A DNA stretch of 34,831 bases. It comes from Acinetobacter harbinensis (GTDB lineage Bacteria > Pseudomonadota > Gammaproteobacteria > Pseudomonadales > Moraxellaceae). Within the stretch, counting starts at the first letter, position 1. The number at the start of each line of letters is the position of its first letter. The position numbers and the translations under genes are program-made. The notes below the pieces were generated by a model. That model was not told the DNA's origin. It was given only the letters and a program-made list of their open reading frames with translations, and searched no databases. Where the stretch lies: NCBI RefSeq assembly GCF_000816495.1, contig NZ_JXBK01000001.1, positions 1,374,820-1,409,650 on the forward strand. Direction: 5' to 3'. Below, piece by piece: positions 7,664-16,264 of the stretch.

Positions 7664-7966
7664 TTAAAGCGGTGCATGGTTGATGGCAGAGAGTTCATGG
7701 TTAATCTCAAAAATACGGCCACGAATATGCTCTAGACCAAAATTTTGCAGTCGCGCAGTATGCATGCTTAGGTATTTTTCAGCATTCTCTGCGCAGTCAA
7801 ACAAATAAAGACCACCCGCTTGCTGTGTCTGACTATTTTCCGTCCATATTTTCCACAGCATACCGGTTTCTTGATTGATGCTCTGTGCCAATGCTTTAAA
7901 GGCTTCAGACATCTCTACACCAAAAGGGCCTTGCGTGGGAAAGTCGACTTGTAAAATAACCGCCAT
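7664..7966 (-). CDS. ydhR: YdhR-family putative monooxygenase
   Basis: The 100-residue protein matches the YdhR family of small ferredoxin-like alpha+beta barrel proteins throughout: QVDFPTQGPFG near the start, SINQETGMLWKIWTE, AGGLYLFD, YLSMHTARL and the ending INHEL..INHAPL. YdhR of E. coli has the fold of cofactor-free aromatic monooxygenases, but its substrate is unproven. The length equals the family norm. It lies between a convergent small gene and metK with its own spacer, so it is probably transcribed alone. The family call is firm; the enzyme activity is only inferred. Confidence 0.9.
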   Translation of the reverse strand: MAVILQVDFPTQGPFGVEMSEAFKALAQSINQETGMLWKIWTENSQTQQAGGLYLFDCAENAEKYLSMHTARLQNFGLEHIRGRIFEINHELSAINHAPL

Positions 7967-8041
7967 ATTAAAGATCCTACAAAAAGATGAATGCTAAAAA
8001 TTATACACTTGATTGATTGGTTTTAGTTTTACATCGGCATT

Positions 8042-8070
8042 AAAAAAGCCCACATCATGTGGGCTTTTTT
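8042..8070 (-). terminator. Terminator after metK
   Basis: AAAAAAGCCCACAT pairs with ATGTGGGCTTTTTT, a 12-14 base stem with a tiny loop and T tracts on both strands. It lies ten bases beyond the metK stop. Confidence 0.9.
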
Positions 8071-8080
8071 GAGACTGAAA

Positions 8081-9247
8081 TTACAGTCCAGCAGAGGCTT
8101 TCAGCGCTTCTACTTTGTCGGTTTTCTCCCATGTAAATGCAGTGTCTGAACCTTCACGGCCAAAATGGCCATAGGCAGCAGTTTGCTTATACATTGGTTG
8201 AATTAGATCCAGCATACGGGTAATGCCGTATGGACGTAAGTCGAAGTGTTCACGAACCAATTGAATGATCAATTCTTCAGACACTTTTGCAGTATTAAAA
8301 GTATTGATTGAAATAGAGGTTGGCTCTGCAACACCAATGGCATAAGACACTTGGATTTCACATTTATCAGCAAGACCCGCAGCGACAATATTTTTAGCCA
8401 CATAACGACCAGCATAAGCAGCAGAACGATCGACTTTAGAAGGATCTTTACCTGAGAATGCACCGCCACCATGTCGCGCCATACCACCGTAAGTATCTAC
8501 GATAATTTTACGACCAGTTAAACCGCAATCCCCCACAGGGCCACCAATCACAAACATTCCTGTTGGATTGATATGGAATTTAGTCTCTGCATGGAACATT
8601 TCAGCAGGGATGACTTTTTTCACAATCTCTTCAATGATCGCTTCTTTTAACGCAGCTTGAGTAATATCAGGATCGTGCTGGGTTGATAGAACCACCGCAT
8701 CTAAACGAACCGGCATACCGTTTTCATAAGCAAACGTTACCTGACTTTTTGCATCTGGACGTAACCACGGCAAACGACCATTACGGCGGAGTTCGGCTTG
8801 TTTTTCCATTAAACGATGCGCATAACAAATTGGCGCAGGCATTAGAACGTCAGTTTCGCGGCTGGCGTAACCAAACATTAAGCCTTGATCGCCTGCACCT
8901 TGATCTTCAGGTTTTTGACGATCGACCCCTTGAGCAATCTCAGGTGATTGCTTGCCAATCATATTAATAACGGCACAGGTCGAGCCATCAAAACCTAAAT
9001 CAGAATGGTGATACCCAATTCCATTTACGGTTTGACGGACAATCGCTTCAAAATCGACATTGGCTGTTGTTGTGATTTCACCGGCAAGTACGACAGCACC
9101 TGTTTTGACAAGCGTTTCACAAGCAACCCGCGCATATGGGTCTTCTGTTAAGATTGCATCCAAAATAGCATCACTGATTTGATCAGCCATTTTATCCGGA
9201 TGGCCTTCGCTTACAGATTCCGAAGTAAATACAGCGTACTCGCGCAT
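8081..9247 (-). CDS. metK: S-adenosylmethionine synthase
   Basis: MetK makes S-adenosylmethionine from methionine and ATP, the cell's methyl donor and the cofactor used by bioB and the O-methyltransferase in this window. The N-terminal [13 protein letters not shown] (ATP-binding His), [12 protein letters not shown] and the phosphate loop [16 protein letters not shown] are all present. ATG 9247 ([11 protein letters not shown]) is preferred over an upstream GTG at 9259, because the AGGA near it and the family's usual N-terminus fit; it gives 388 residues. Upstream is a long gap to the divergent tkt gene. No MetJ-type AGACGTCT box was seen. Confidence 0.97.
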   Translation of the reverse strand: MREYAVFTSESVSEGHPDKMADQISDAILDAILTEDPYARVACETLVKTGAVVLAGEITTTANVDFEAIVRQTVNGIGYHHSDLGFDGSTCAVINMIGKQSPEIAQGVDRQKPEDQGAGDQGLMFGYASRETDVLMPAPICYAHRLMEKQAELRRNGRLPWLRPDAKSQVTFAYENGMPVRLDAVVLSTQHDPDITQAALKEAIIEEIVKKVIPAEMFHAETKFHINPTGMFVIGGPVGDCGLTGRKIIVDTYGGMARHGGGAFSGKDPSKVDRSAAYAGRYVAKNIVAAGLADKCEIQVSYAIGVAEPTSISINTFNTAKVSEELIIQLVREHFDLRPYGITRMLDLIQPMYKQTAAYGHFGREGSDTAFTWEKTDKVEALKASAGL

Positions 9248-9399
9248 AAGTCCTATCACAGTTTTTTCAAAAGACGCAATATGTTACATCGAGTTCGACT
9301 TTTGGACTAGTTGTATGCGACTAAAATGCCTGAAATTATTTCAATTCAGCTATTTTTAAGCCCAATAGCGCAGTAAAAAATGCTCAATCGATGCAAATT

Positions 9400-9478
9400 A
9401 AGCGCTAAAGAGGAGGTTTGTCGCTGTGAATTTTTAATACTTGAATCACTGAAAACCAACCATTCGGCTTGGTTTTTT
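9400..9478 (+). ncRNA. Candidate small RNA or tiny leader transcript ending at an orphan terminator
   Basis: An intrinsic terminator at 9452-9478 points along the plus strand inside the divergent metK-tkt gap, so some transcript must begin to its left. An AGGAGG motif (9411-9416) lies 35 bases before it, followed after nine bases by GTG-AAT-TTT-TAA (9426-9437), a four-codon frame. Either a small RNA or a minimal open frame is possible. No family is recognised and the 5' end given here is arbitrary. Confidence 0.3.
9452..9478 (+). terminator. Orphan terminator in the metK-tkt gap
   Basis: AAAACCAA (9452-9459) pairs with TTGGTTTT (9469-9476) around a nine-base loop and is followed by more T. 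The T tract is better on the plus strand than on the minus strand. No annotated gene precedes it on the plus strand for more than 1.5 kb. Confidence 0.65.
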
Positions 9479-9942
9479 AAGAAAAAATAGATATTCAAAG
9501 ACTATTGGGTTGTGTTTAATTTTTATAATTAATGATGAATATCATAATTTTAAATTAAATAAGCCCATACATATTATGAGCTTTAAACTTGCTGATGTGT
9601 TGCTTTATTTGCTTGAAAATTTATTTTGATCGTTCGCTATTGATTGGTATTTTCAACTCATTTTTAATAAAGTGAATTTTATTCAACTTTTAGGCTCGTA
9701 CATTGCTTAATTGATCAATTTTTACTCAATCTGTTTTTAAGGCGTTACTTTTTCAGCACAAAGCGGTTCATTTCAACAGAAACAGGCAGCGGGGACTTAA
9801 ACCGAATTAGAATCTCTAAATACTCTTTTAATTCATTCGAGACTTCACAAAGCTTAGATTGTAGACAGAATCAGAGAATTTGTTTTTAGCTAGACGCAAT
9901 TTTTTTGGGTACTACGCCATCAATATCATTCATTCTTCAATC

Positions 9943-9965
9943 CTGAAAAATCCGTCATTTTTCAG
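9943..9965 (+). promoter_or_regulatory. Perfect 9-base inverted repeat upstream of tkt
   Basis: CTGAAAAAT and ATTTTTCAG flank a five-base loop (CCGTC), about 218 bases before the tkt start. There is no T tract after it, so it is more likely an operator or RNA hairpin than a terminator. Its role is unknown. Confidence 0.35.
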
Positions 9966-10182
9966 AAATAGTGCATGCTTCAATTCAGTTACAATTCCAG
10001 TAAAAGTCTTAAAAGGATTCTGAATTTAAAATTTAGGCTGTTTAAAACATACCTCGTCACGAATAAATGTGTAAATGTTGACTATTAAGCTTTACCCCTT
10101 GCTGTTTTTTTAAGACAATATAGCCAGCTTTGAATTTTTCGATTCATCATCTTCTTTAAATGATTTAGTTGGACTCCGACCT

Positions 10183-12171
10183 ATGACAACCCCGCTTAAT
10201 GAACGTCGTATTGCAAACGCAATTCGTGTATTGGCAATGGACGCTGTACAGAAAGCAAATTCAGGACATCCAGGTGCTCCAATGGGGATGGCAGATATCG
10301 CTGAGGTATTGTGGCGCGAATTTTTAAATCATAACCCGAGCAACCCACAATGGGCCAATCGTGACCGTTTTGTCTTGTCGAATGGTCATGGTTCAATGCT
10401 GCATTATGCGTTGTTGCATTTGACGGGTTATGATTTGTCGATTGAAGACTTACAGCAGTTCCGTCAATTACATTCAAAAACGCCGGGTCACCCAGAATTA
10501 GGCTATGCACCAGGTATTGAAACCACCACAGGTCCATTGGGTCAGGGGATTGCCAACGCAGTCGGTTTTGCCTTAGCAGAAAAAACTTTAGCCGCACAAT
10601 TTAACAAAGATGACCTGAGTGTTGTTGATCATTTCACTTATTGTTTCTTAGGTGATGGTTGCTTAATGGAAGGTGTTTCACACGAAGCCTGTTCATTGGC
10701 CGGTACTTTAGGTTTAGGCAAATTAATTGCTTACTATGATGACAACGGTATTTCAATTGATGGCGAAGTTGAAGGTTGGTTCTCTGACGATACAGAGCAA
10801 CGCTTCCACGCTTATGGCTGGCAAGTGATTAAAGTCGATGGTCATGATGCTTATGCACTGCGCCAAGCGACTTTAGCGGCTAAAGCTGAAACCACGAAAC
10901 CAACACTCATCATGTGTAAAACCATTATTGGTTTAGGTTCACCGAATAAACAAGGCAAAGAAGATTGCCACGGCGCACCATTGGGTAATGACGAAATTAC
11001 CTTAACCCGTCAAGCTTTAGGCTGGAAAGAGGAAGCCTTTGTGATTCCTGCTGATGTCTACGCAGCATGGGATGCAAAAGACAAAGGCGCTCAATCTGAA
11101 GCTGCTTGGAATGACCTGTTTGCAGCGTATGCGGCCAAATATCCAACTGAAGCTGCTGAACTTAAACGCCGTGTTAGTGGTGATTTACCTGCAGATTTCG
11201 TGGCTAAAGCCGATGCTTATATCGCGGAAGTCAATGCAAAAGGCGAAACAATTGCGACGCGTAAAGCCAGCCAAAATGCGCTACAAGCCTTTGGTCCATT
11301 ATTACCTGAAATTTTAGGCGGTTCTGCGGATTTAGCCGGTTCTAACCTGACGCTTTGGAAAGGGTGTGAAGGCGTACAGGACAATCCTGCCGGTAACTAT
11401 GTGCATTACGGTGTACGTGAATTCGGTATGACCGCAATTGCCAACGGCGTAGCATTACACGGTGGTTTCATTCCTTATGTTGCAACATTCCTGATGTTTA
11501 TGGAATATGCGCGTAATGCAGTGCGTATGTCTGCGCTGATGAAACAACGTGTGATTCATGTCTATACCCATGACTCCATTGGTCTAGGTGAAGATGGTCC
11601 AACGCATCAACCGGTTGAACAAATTGCCTCGTTACGTGGTACACCAAATTTAAATACATGGCGTCCATGCGACACGGTTGAAGCAGCCATTTCATGGAAA
11701 TCGGCTTTGACTCGTGCTGATGGGCCTACTGCACTGATTTTCTCTCGTCAAAACTTAGCGTTCCAAACCCGTACTCAAGCACAAATTGATGATGTTGCTA
11801 AAGGCGGTTATGTATTGGCGGCTGAAAAAGGCGCATTAAAAGCCATTATTATTGCGACAGGTTCAGAAGTGGCCTTGGCAATGGATGCTTACGCACAGCT
11901 TGACGGTGTACGTGTCGTGTCTATGCCATGTGCCGAAGAATTTGTAAAACAAGATGCGGCATATCGTGAAGCGGTTCTGCCTGCAAATATTCGTGCGCGT
12001 GTGGCTGTAGAAGCTGCACATGTGGATTACTGGTGGAAGTTTGTGGGTCTAGATGGTCGTGTAATTGGCATGACCACTTATGGTGAATCTGCACCAGCCA
12101 AAGACCTGTATCAACATTTTGGTATTACGGTTGAAGCTGTGGTTGCTGCGGTTGCAGAAATTACTGCTTAA
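10183..12171 (+). CDS. tkt: Transketolase
   Basis: Transketolase moves two-carbon units between sugar phosphates in the non-oxidative pentose phosphate pathway, using thiamine diphosphate and a divalent metal. The N-terminal part has the substrate-binding [12 protein letters not shown] and [18 protein letters not shown] stretches. The thiamine diphosphate motif GDGCLMEG...[10 protein letters not shown] spans about residues 156-192. The central pyrimidine-binding domain carries [11 protein letters not shown] with the catalytic Glu, and a C-terminal transketolase domain follows. The length of 662 residues is normal. The ribosome binding site is weak (GGA about nine bases upstream). It is a single-gene unit closed by a strong terminator. 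Confidence 0.98.
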   Translation: MTTPLNERRIANAIRVLAMDAVQKANSGHPGAPMGMADIAEVLWREFLNHNPSNPQWANRDRFVLSNGHGSMLHYALLHLTGYDLSIEDLQQFRQLHSKTPGHPELGYAPGIETTTGPLGQGIANAVGFALAEKTLAAQFNKDDLSVVDHFTYCFLGDGCLMEGVSHEACSLAGTLGLGKLIAYYDDNGISIDGEVEGWFSDDTEQRFHAYGWQVIKVDGHDAYALRQATLAAKAETTKPTLIMCKTIIGLGSPNKQGKEDCHGAPLGNDEITLTRQALGWKEEAFVIPADVYAAWDAKDKGAQSEAAWNDLFAAYAAKYPTEAAELKRRVSGDLPADFVAKADAYIAEVNAKGETIATRKASQNALQAFGPLLPEILGGSADLAGSNLTLWKGCEGVQDNPAGNYVHYGVREFGMTAIANGVALHGGFIPYVATFLMFMEYARNAVRMSALMKQRVIHVYTHDSIGLGEDGPTHQPVEQIASLRGTPNLNTWRPCDTVEAAISWKSALTRADGPTALIFSRQNLAFQTRTQAQIDDVAKGGYVLAAEKGALKAIIIATGSEVALAMDAYAQLDGVRVVSMPCAEEFVKQDAAYREAVLPANIRARVAVEAAHVDYWWKFVGLDGRVIGMTTYGESAPAKDLYQHFGITVEAVVAAVAEITA

Positions 12172-12191
12172 TTATTTTAATTAAATAAGAT

Positions 12192-12217
12192 AAAAACGCT
12201 CCCTAAGGAGCGTTTTT
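12192..12217 (+). terminator. Terminator after tkt
   Basis: AAAAACGCTCC pairs perfectly with GGAGCGTTTTT around a CTAA loop, 20 bases after the tkt stop. Confidence 0.93.
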
Positions 12218-12334
12218 ATTGAGATTATTTTTAAATGATATTCTACTGGCAGTTTATTTGAATCAGTATATAGTGATGCCATTCATTGGATATTCATTTT
12301 GAAATGACATTTATTCAGTGTAAGTGAGGAAAAT

Positions 12335-12550
12335 ATGAGTCTTTATAATCAAATTAGTGACGAAATTGGTCAAATGGCAGCGGGCGAACAAAAGTGGATT
12401 GGTCAAGATCTGCCGCTTGAGTCGATGATGGCTGTGGTATTGATGCTGAAAGACTTAGATGAAGAGAAAGTCATTAAAGTACGCAGACAAAACCGTGAAA
12501 CCCATACCGGTCGTAAACAAGTCGATCGCGTATTGGTTGAAAAGCTGTAA
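12335..12550 (+). CDS. Small conserved-type protein of unknown function
   Basis: The 71-residue acidic-then-basic protein starts MSLYNQISDEIGQM and has no membrane segment or cysteine. The first 45 residues look helical, and the tail is rich in Arg, Lys and Thr. GAGGA lies about five bases before the ATG, and a clean GC-rich terminator follows the stop by about 20 bases, so this looks like a genuine single-gene unit. I do not recognise the family; nucleic-acid or protein binding would be a guess from charge alone. Confidence 0.8.
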   Translation: MSLYNQISDEIGQMAAGEQKWIGQDLPLESMMAVVLMLKDLDEEKVIKVRRQNRETHTGRKQVDRVLVEKL

Positions 12551-12571
12551 AAGATTAAGCATCTTTTAAAA

Positions 12572-12590
12572 AAAGCCCCGATGGGGCTTT
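12572..12590 (+). terminator. Terminator after the 71-residue protein gene
   Basis: AAAGCCCC pairs with GGGGCTTT around a three-base loop, with an A-rich 5' side and an interrupted T tract after it. Confidence 0.85.
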
Positions 12591-12938
12591 AATTATTTTT
12601 AAATAGCGATTTTGAGCCACTGAATTTTTGCTGCATGAAACACTGCGTAGAGCAGATCATAACAGGGATACGGCTGTTGTTTTTTTGTATTTAAGGCTAT
12701 GCTGAATTGAGCATTAATGCACAGAAATAATCATATTAAAGTCAGTAAAAAGTGTGTCTTAAATAAATTAATAATAAAAATCAAAGCACTTGACACTTAA
12801 ACAGATAAGCTTGTAAGGCAATAGCGCTTTAATAATCCACATTGTTCTATTGTTGCCGTCTATCGTGTTCTTTAGAGCAGTCAATTAAGATAATAACGTA
12901 CCCATACCAACAATCATTTAAAGTGAGATAAAAAACAT
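12591..12938. other. Gap before yceI: second terminator-like hairpin and promoter
   Basis: No gene is supported in these 348 bases. A hairpin, AACAG - 8 bases - CTGTT, is followed by G and eight T (12661-12687) and could be a second terminator or the end of a small RNA. The remainder is AT-rich and contains the candidate yceI promoter at 12790-12817. Confidence 0.5.
12790..12817 (+). promoter_or_regulatory. Candidate promoter of the yceI-like gene
   Basis: A perfect -35 TTGACA (12790-12795) is followed after 16 bases by TGTAAG (12812-12817), a four-of-six -10. The resulting leader before the ATG at 12939 would be about 115 bases. Confidence 0.4.
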
Positions 12939-13523
12939 ATGAACTTAAAAGCACTGACCTTGGGTCTTGTGGTTGCATCCGCTGCGACCTTTGCAATCGC
13001 TAAACCAGTGGCGTATCAAATTGATCCTACACACTCAGCCACGGTTTTTTCTTGGAGCCATTTTGGTTTTTCAACACCTTATGCGAATTTTAGTGATATT
13101 CAAGGCACGATTAACGTTGATAATGAAAAGCCTGCTGCTTCATCGGTGAATGTGACCATTCCACTCTCGAGCATCAATACCAACGTAGCAGCATTGGATA
13201 AGCATATTCAAGGCGCAGAATTTTTTGATGCTGCTAAATATCCCAACATTACCTTTAAAAGTACCAAAGTAGAAACCAAAGATAAAAAGCACTTTAAAAT
13301 TATGGGTGATTTAACCATAAAAGGTGTCACTAAACCTGTTGTTTTAGATGCGACCTTAAATAAACAAGCCGTTCATCCAATGACCAAATTACCCACCATT
13401 GGTTTTAATGCTACCACATCTTTTAACCGCTCAGCCTTTGGTGTTGCCGCTTATGTTCCGAATGTCGGTGATAAAATCACGGTCAATATTACGACTGAAG
13501 CTTCTGTGCCTGCAAAAAAATAA
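12939..13523 (+). CDS. Secreted YceI-family lipid-binding protein
   Basis: The 194-residue protein has a clear signal peptide (MNLKALTLGLVVASAATFAIA, residues 1-21, cut before KPVAY) and is expected in the periplasm. The mature part is a YceI lipocalin-like barrel: YQIDPTHSATVFSWSHFGFS at the start, ALDKHIQGAEFFDAAKYPNITFKST in the middle, and GDLTIKGVTKPVVLD before the final strands. Family members bind isoprenoid or amphipathic molecules, and some respond to alkaline or acid stress. It has its own candidate promoter and a strong terminator, so it stands alone. The ligand cannot be inferred. Confidence 0.93.
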   Translation: MNLKALTLGLVVASAATFAIAKPVAYQIDPTHSATVFSWSHFGFSTPYANFSDIQGTINVDNEKPAASSVNVTIPLSSINTNVAALDKHIQGAEFFDAAKYPNITFKSTKVETKDKKHFKIMGDLTIKGVTKPVVLDATLNKQAVHPMTKLPTIGFNATTSFNRSAFGVAAYVPNVGDKITVNITTEASVPAKK

Positions 13524-13542
13524 ATCTAAAATTACTTAAAAG

Positions 13543-13575
13543 AAAAAAGCACCTCTACAAAGGGGTGCTTTTTTT
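13543..13575 (+). terminator. Terminator after the yceI-like gene
   Basis: AAAAAAGCACCTCT pairs with AGGGGTGCTTTTTT (one G:U pair) around ACAA, about 20 bases after the stop. Confidence 0.92.
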
Positions 13576-13664
13576 AAAGCTTGATTTGATCAGTTGATTT
13601 AATCTACATAAAAATGAATCTAAAACCTGATCTAATCAAATCTAAGCCATCAATTTAATGCAGT

Positions 13665-14390
13665 TTAAGCCACAGTAAGTCTTTTTAAATACTGTTGTAA
13701 AATCAGCTGCGCTTGGCTTTCTAATTGATTCGCATATTGCGTATTGTCTTGACGTAAATTGGGAATATCAATATTGGCTTGGCGTAATTGAACGTGATGT
13801 CCAATTAACCATTTTTCTAAATTTGCTGCTGCAACCTCTACATGAAATTGCAAAGCTAAAATATTATGGCCCACAGAAAAGGCTTGATTTGGATATAGCG
13901 CTGAGCTGGCCAATAATTCAGCCTGTTCAGGTAAATCAAACGTATCGCCGTGCCAATGTAAAACTGGAATATCCTGCAAAGGACTGAGTGGATTATGTTC
14001 AGTATCGGCAATATCAAGGGTGCTCCAGCCAATTTCGGCTTGCTGTCCTGCATACACTTTGGCACCCAAGGCGTGTGCGATCAATTGTGCACCTAAGCAA
14101 ATACCGAGTGTGGGAAGATTTTGGCTTAAACGTTCGCTAAGTAAGTCAATTTCTGGTTGTAAAAAAGGGTAGTCCGGCGTGTCATAAACGGCAATGGGGC
14201 CGCCTAAAAGAATAGTTAAGCCTGCATAAGTTAACGCTTGCGTAAGGTCTTCAACGCCCGCTTCAAAGTAACGCACCCGAAAACCGAGTTGATAAAAAAT
14301 ATCTTCCCAGTGGCCTAAGTCCTCAAAGGCAAGGTGTTGAATGGCGTAAATGGTATCCGGTAATGGGTTTGATGCACGGCTCATAGTCAT
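13665..14390 (-). CDS. Class I glutamine amidotransferase-like protein
   Basis: The 241-residue protein has a class I amidotransferase fold. The nucleophile lies in LGICLGAQ (C98), and the His and Glu of the triad in LQFHVEV (H183, E185). The oxyanion-type stretch LLGGPIAVYD is also present. It resembles the free-standing GuaA-like GATase group that includes the gamma-glutamyl hydrolase PuuD-like and YfeJ-like proteins, not a synthetase subunit, since no synthetase domain or partner gene is adjacent. It may hydrolyse gamma-glutamyl compounds; this is only family inference. Two ATGs six bases apart (14390 and 14384) could both be the start; neither has a clear ribosome binding site. Confidence 0.88.
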   Translation of the reverse strand: MTMSRASNPLPDTIYAIQHLAFEDLGHWEDIFYQLGFRVRYFEAGVEDLTQALTYAGLTILLGGPIAVYDTPDYPFLQPEIDLLSERLSQNLPTLGICLGAQLIAHALGAKVYAGQQAEIGWSTLDIADTEHNPLSPLQDIPVLHWHGDTFDLPEQAELLASSALYPNQAFSVGHNILALQFHVEVAAANLEKWLIGHHVQLRQANIDIPNLRQDNTQYANQLESQAQLILQQYLKRLTVA

Positions 14391-14494
14391 AGTTTTAATT
14401 AAGTGATGAATGCGTTCAATGTAGCTTGAATGGCTTAAAAGTTGAAGCTGCAGTTTGTGTTTATTGTGGCTTAAGAAAAATAAATAGACATACG

Positions 14495-14520
14495 ATAAAG
14501 CGAACCGAAGTTCGCTTTAT
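14495..14520 (-). terminator. Terminator after the aldehyde dehydrogenase gene
   Basis: An 11-base perfect stem, ATAAAGCGAAC/GTTCGCTTTAT, forms on the minus strand with the very stable C(UUCG)G tetraloop, which points to minus-strand transcription. The T tract is moderate. It lies about 30 bases beyond the stop. Confidence 0.85.
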
Positions 14521-14549
14521 TACTGATGCGTTAAAATCTGCTGCTGAGC

Positions 14550-16061
14550 TTAAAAGAAGCCCATCGCTTTGGTGGAGTAGCTGACCAACAGATTTTTGGT
14601 TTGTTGGTAATGCTCAAGCATCATTTTGTGGTTTTCACGGCCAATCCCTGATTTTTTATAACCACCAAAGGCTGCATGTGCCGGATAAATATGATAACAG
14701 TTGGTCCAGACGCGTCCGGCCTGAATAGCGCGTCCCGCACGATAAGAGGTATGTGCTGAACGTGACCAAACACCTGCACCTAAGCCATAAATAGTGTCAT
14801 TGGCAATTTTAATTGCATCATCAAAGTCTTTAAAAGTTGTTACCGCAAGTACCGGCCCAAAAATTTCCTCTTGGAAAACTTTCATATCATTGGTGCCTTT
14901 AAAAATGGTCGGCTCAATGTAAAAACCTTGACCCACTTCATTGCGTGCATCACCACCGGTGAGAATTTTTGCACCTTCAGAGCGGCCTGTTTCAATACAC
15001 CCTAAAATTTTATTTTGCTGTTGCAAAGACGCTTGTGCACCAATCATGGTGTCTGTATCTAAAGGATGGCCCGTTTTAATGCGTTTGACTCGTTCAATGG
15101 CTTTTTCCAAGAACTGATCTGCAATACTTTCTTGTACCAAAGCCCGCGATGGACAGGTGCAAATTTCGCCTTGATTTAAGGCAAACATGGCAAAACCTTC
15201 CAATGCTTTATCTAGGTAATCATCATCTTGTGCCATGACATCTTCAAAGAAAATATTTGGTGATTTACCGCCCAATTCCAGTGTAACCGGAATAATATTT
15301 TCAGTGGCATATTGCATGATTTGTTGACCAACAGCGGTAGAGCCAGTAAAGGCAATTTTAGCAATACGCGGATTGGTGGCCAATGGACGACCGACTTCAA
15401 CGCCGTAACCATTGACGATGTTAAGCACACCCGGGGGTAATAAATCTTGAATAAGCTCGGCCAAGACCAAAATACTGACCGGAGTTTGTTCTGCAGGTTT
15501 TAAAACAATACAGTTGCCGGCTGCTAAAGCAGGGGCCAATTTCCATGTCGCCATTAAGATTGGAAAATTCCACGGAATAATTTGTCCGACCACACCTAAA
15601 GGTTCATGGAAATGATAAGCAATGGTGTCCTCATCAATTTCAGAGATACCGCCTTCTTGTGCGCGAATACAGCCGGCAAAATAACGAAAATGGTCAATCG
15701 CCAAAGGAATATCTGCGGCCAAGGTTTCACGTACCGGTTTACCGTTGTCCCACGTTTCAGCCACAGCCAAAAGCTCTAAATTGGCTTCTAGGCGATCGGC
15801 AATTTTTAATAAGGTATTCGAGCGCGTAGTGGGTGAGGCTTTGCCCCATTGTTCTTTGGCTTTATGTGCGGCATCTAATGCAAGTTCAATATCTTCAGCA
15901 GATGAGCGCGGAATTTTTGTGAATACTTTGCCATCGACAGGGGAGAGATTATCGAAGTATTCTCCTTTAATCGGTGCGACCCATTGGCCGCCAATAAAAT
16001 TTTCATATTGGCTTTTAAAGTGAACTTTTGAACCATCTTGATTGGGATCGATATAACGCAT
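14550..16061 (-). CDS. NAD-dependent aldehyde dehydrogenase (AldB/ExaC/AcoD type)
   Basis: The 503-residue enzyme oxidises aldehydes to acids with NAD(P). The family motifs are intact: [21 protein letters not shown], the NAD loop [17 protein letters not shown] with the general base E262, and [11 protein letters not shown] with catalytic C301. The CTCPSR variant and the ending [14 protein letters not shown] are typical of the acetaldehyde-type AldB/ExaC/AcoD group. It faces a GAF-domain regulator across a 203-base spacer and lies in the same region as an iron-containing alcohol dehydrogenase, so oxidation of acetaldehyde or a similar short aldehyde from an alcohol is likely. The true substrate is not shown by sequence. 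Confidence 0.93.
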   Translation of the reverse strand: MRYIDPNQDGSKVHFKSQYENFIGGQWVAPIKGEYFDNLSPVDGKVFTKIPRSSAEDIELALDAAHKAKEQWGKASPTTRSNTLLKIADRLEANLELLAVAETWDNGKPVRETLAADIPLAIDHFRYFAGCIRAQEGGISEIDEDTIAYHFHEPLGVVGQIIPWNFPILMATWKLAPALAAGNCIVLKPAEQTPVSILVLAELIQDLLPPGVLNIVNGYGVEVGRPLATNPRIAKIAFTGSTAVGQQIMQYATENIIPVTLELGGKSPNIFFEDVMAQDDDYLDKALEGFAMFALNQGEICTCPSRALVQESIADQFLEKAIERVKRIKTGHPLDTDTMIGAQASLQQQNKILGCIETGRSEGAKILTGGDARNEVGQGFYIEPTIFKGTNDMKVFQEEIFGPVLAVTTFKDFDDAIKIANDTIYGLGAGVWSRSAHTSYRAGRAIQAGRVWTNCYHIYPAHAAFGGYKKSGIGRENHKMMLEHYQQTKNLLVSYSTKAMGFF

Positions 16062-16112
16062 ATGAATTTTCCTTTGCTTATTTTACTGATCTAAACTGTA
16101 TCTACAGCTTTG

Positions 16113-16190
16113 GTATAAGGTACTTTTGCACATTATTTGATTAGCATACGCTGTATAAGGTTGGAGAAAGGTTGGATACAAGAAGGTTTA
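16113..16190. promoter_or_regulatory. Repeat-bearing divergent control region
   Basis: In the spacer between the aldehyde dehydrogenase and the GAF regulator, GTATAAGGT occurs at 16113-16121 and again at 16153-16161. AAGGTTGGA occurs at 16157-16165 and 16168-16176, 11 bases apart, and AAGGTTTA follows at 16183-16190. Direct repeats one helical turn apart are the usual target of OmpR/PhoB-type winged-helix proteins, the type of DNA-binding domain seen in the adjacent regulator. Binding is inferred only. Confidence 0.45.
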
Positions 16191-16264
16191 CAATTTTTTT
16201 AATAAACTCTAAAACGAGAGTCATTACAGTGGATGTAAATTAGAAATTGTCGAGAGCATAATGC

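Larger units (their letters stand above)
9248..10182. other. Long divergent gap between metK and tkt
   Basis: These 935 bases are AT-rich and hold no protein gene that I can support. They contain a small palindrome TGAAAT-T-ATTTCA (9331-9343), a strong AGGAGG (9411-9416), a plus-strand terminator (9452-9478), a long imperfect AT-rich inverted repeat (9515-9559), and a perfect 9-base hairpin (9943-9965) in the presumed tkt leader or promoter region. The terminator has no gene in front of it. Confidence 0.6.

Noticed and set aside
9331..9343. TGAAATTATTTCA as a possible SOS-type operator before metK
   Set aside because: The spacing does not fit the Acinetobacter UmuDAb-type site or a LexA box, and metK is not an SOS gene.
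9515..9559. Long AT-rich imperfect inverted repeat
   Set aside because: Almost only A and T with bulges; such repeats arise easily in AT-rich spacers, so I did not give it a function.
10196..10597. 133-residue open frame on the minus strand inside tkt
   Set aside because: It lies wholly within the clear transketolase gene, has no ribosome binding site and has no protein-like motif; it is a shadow frame.
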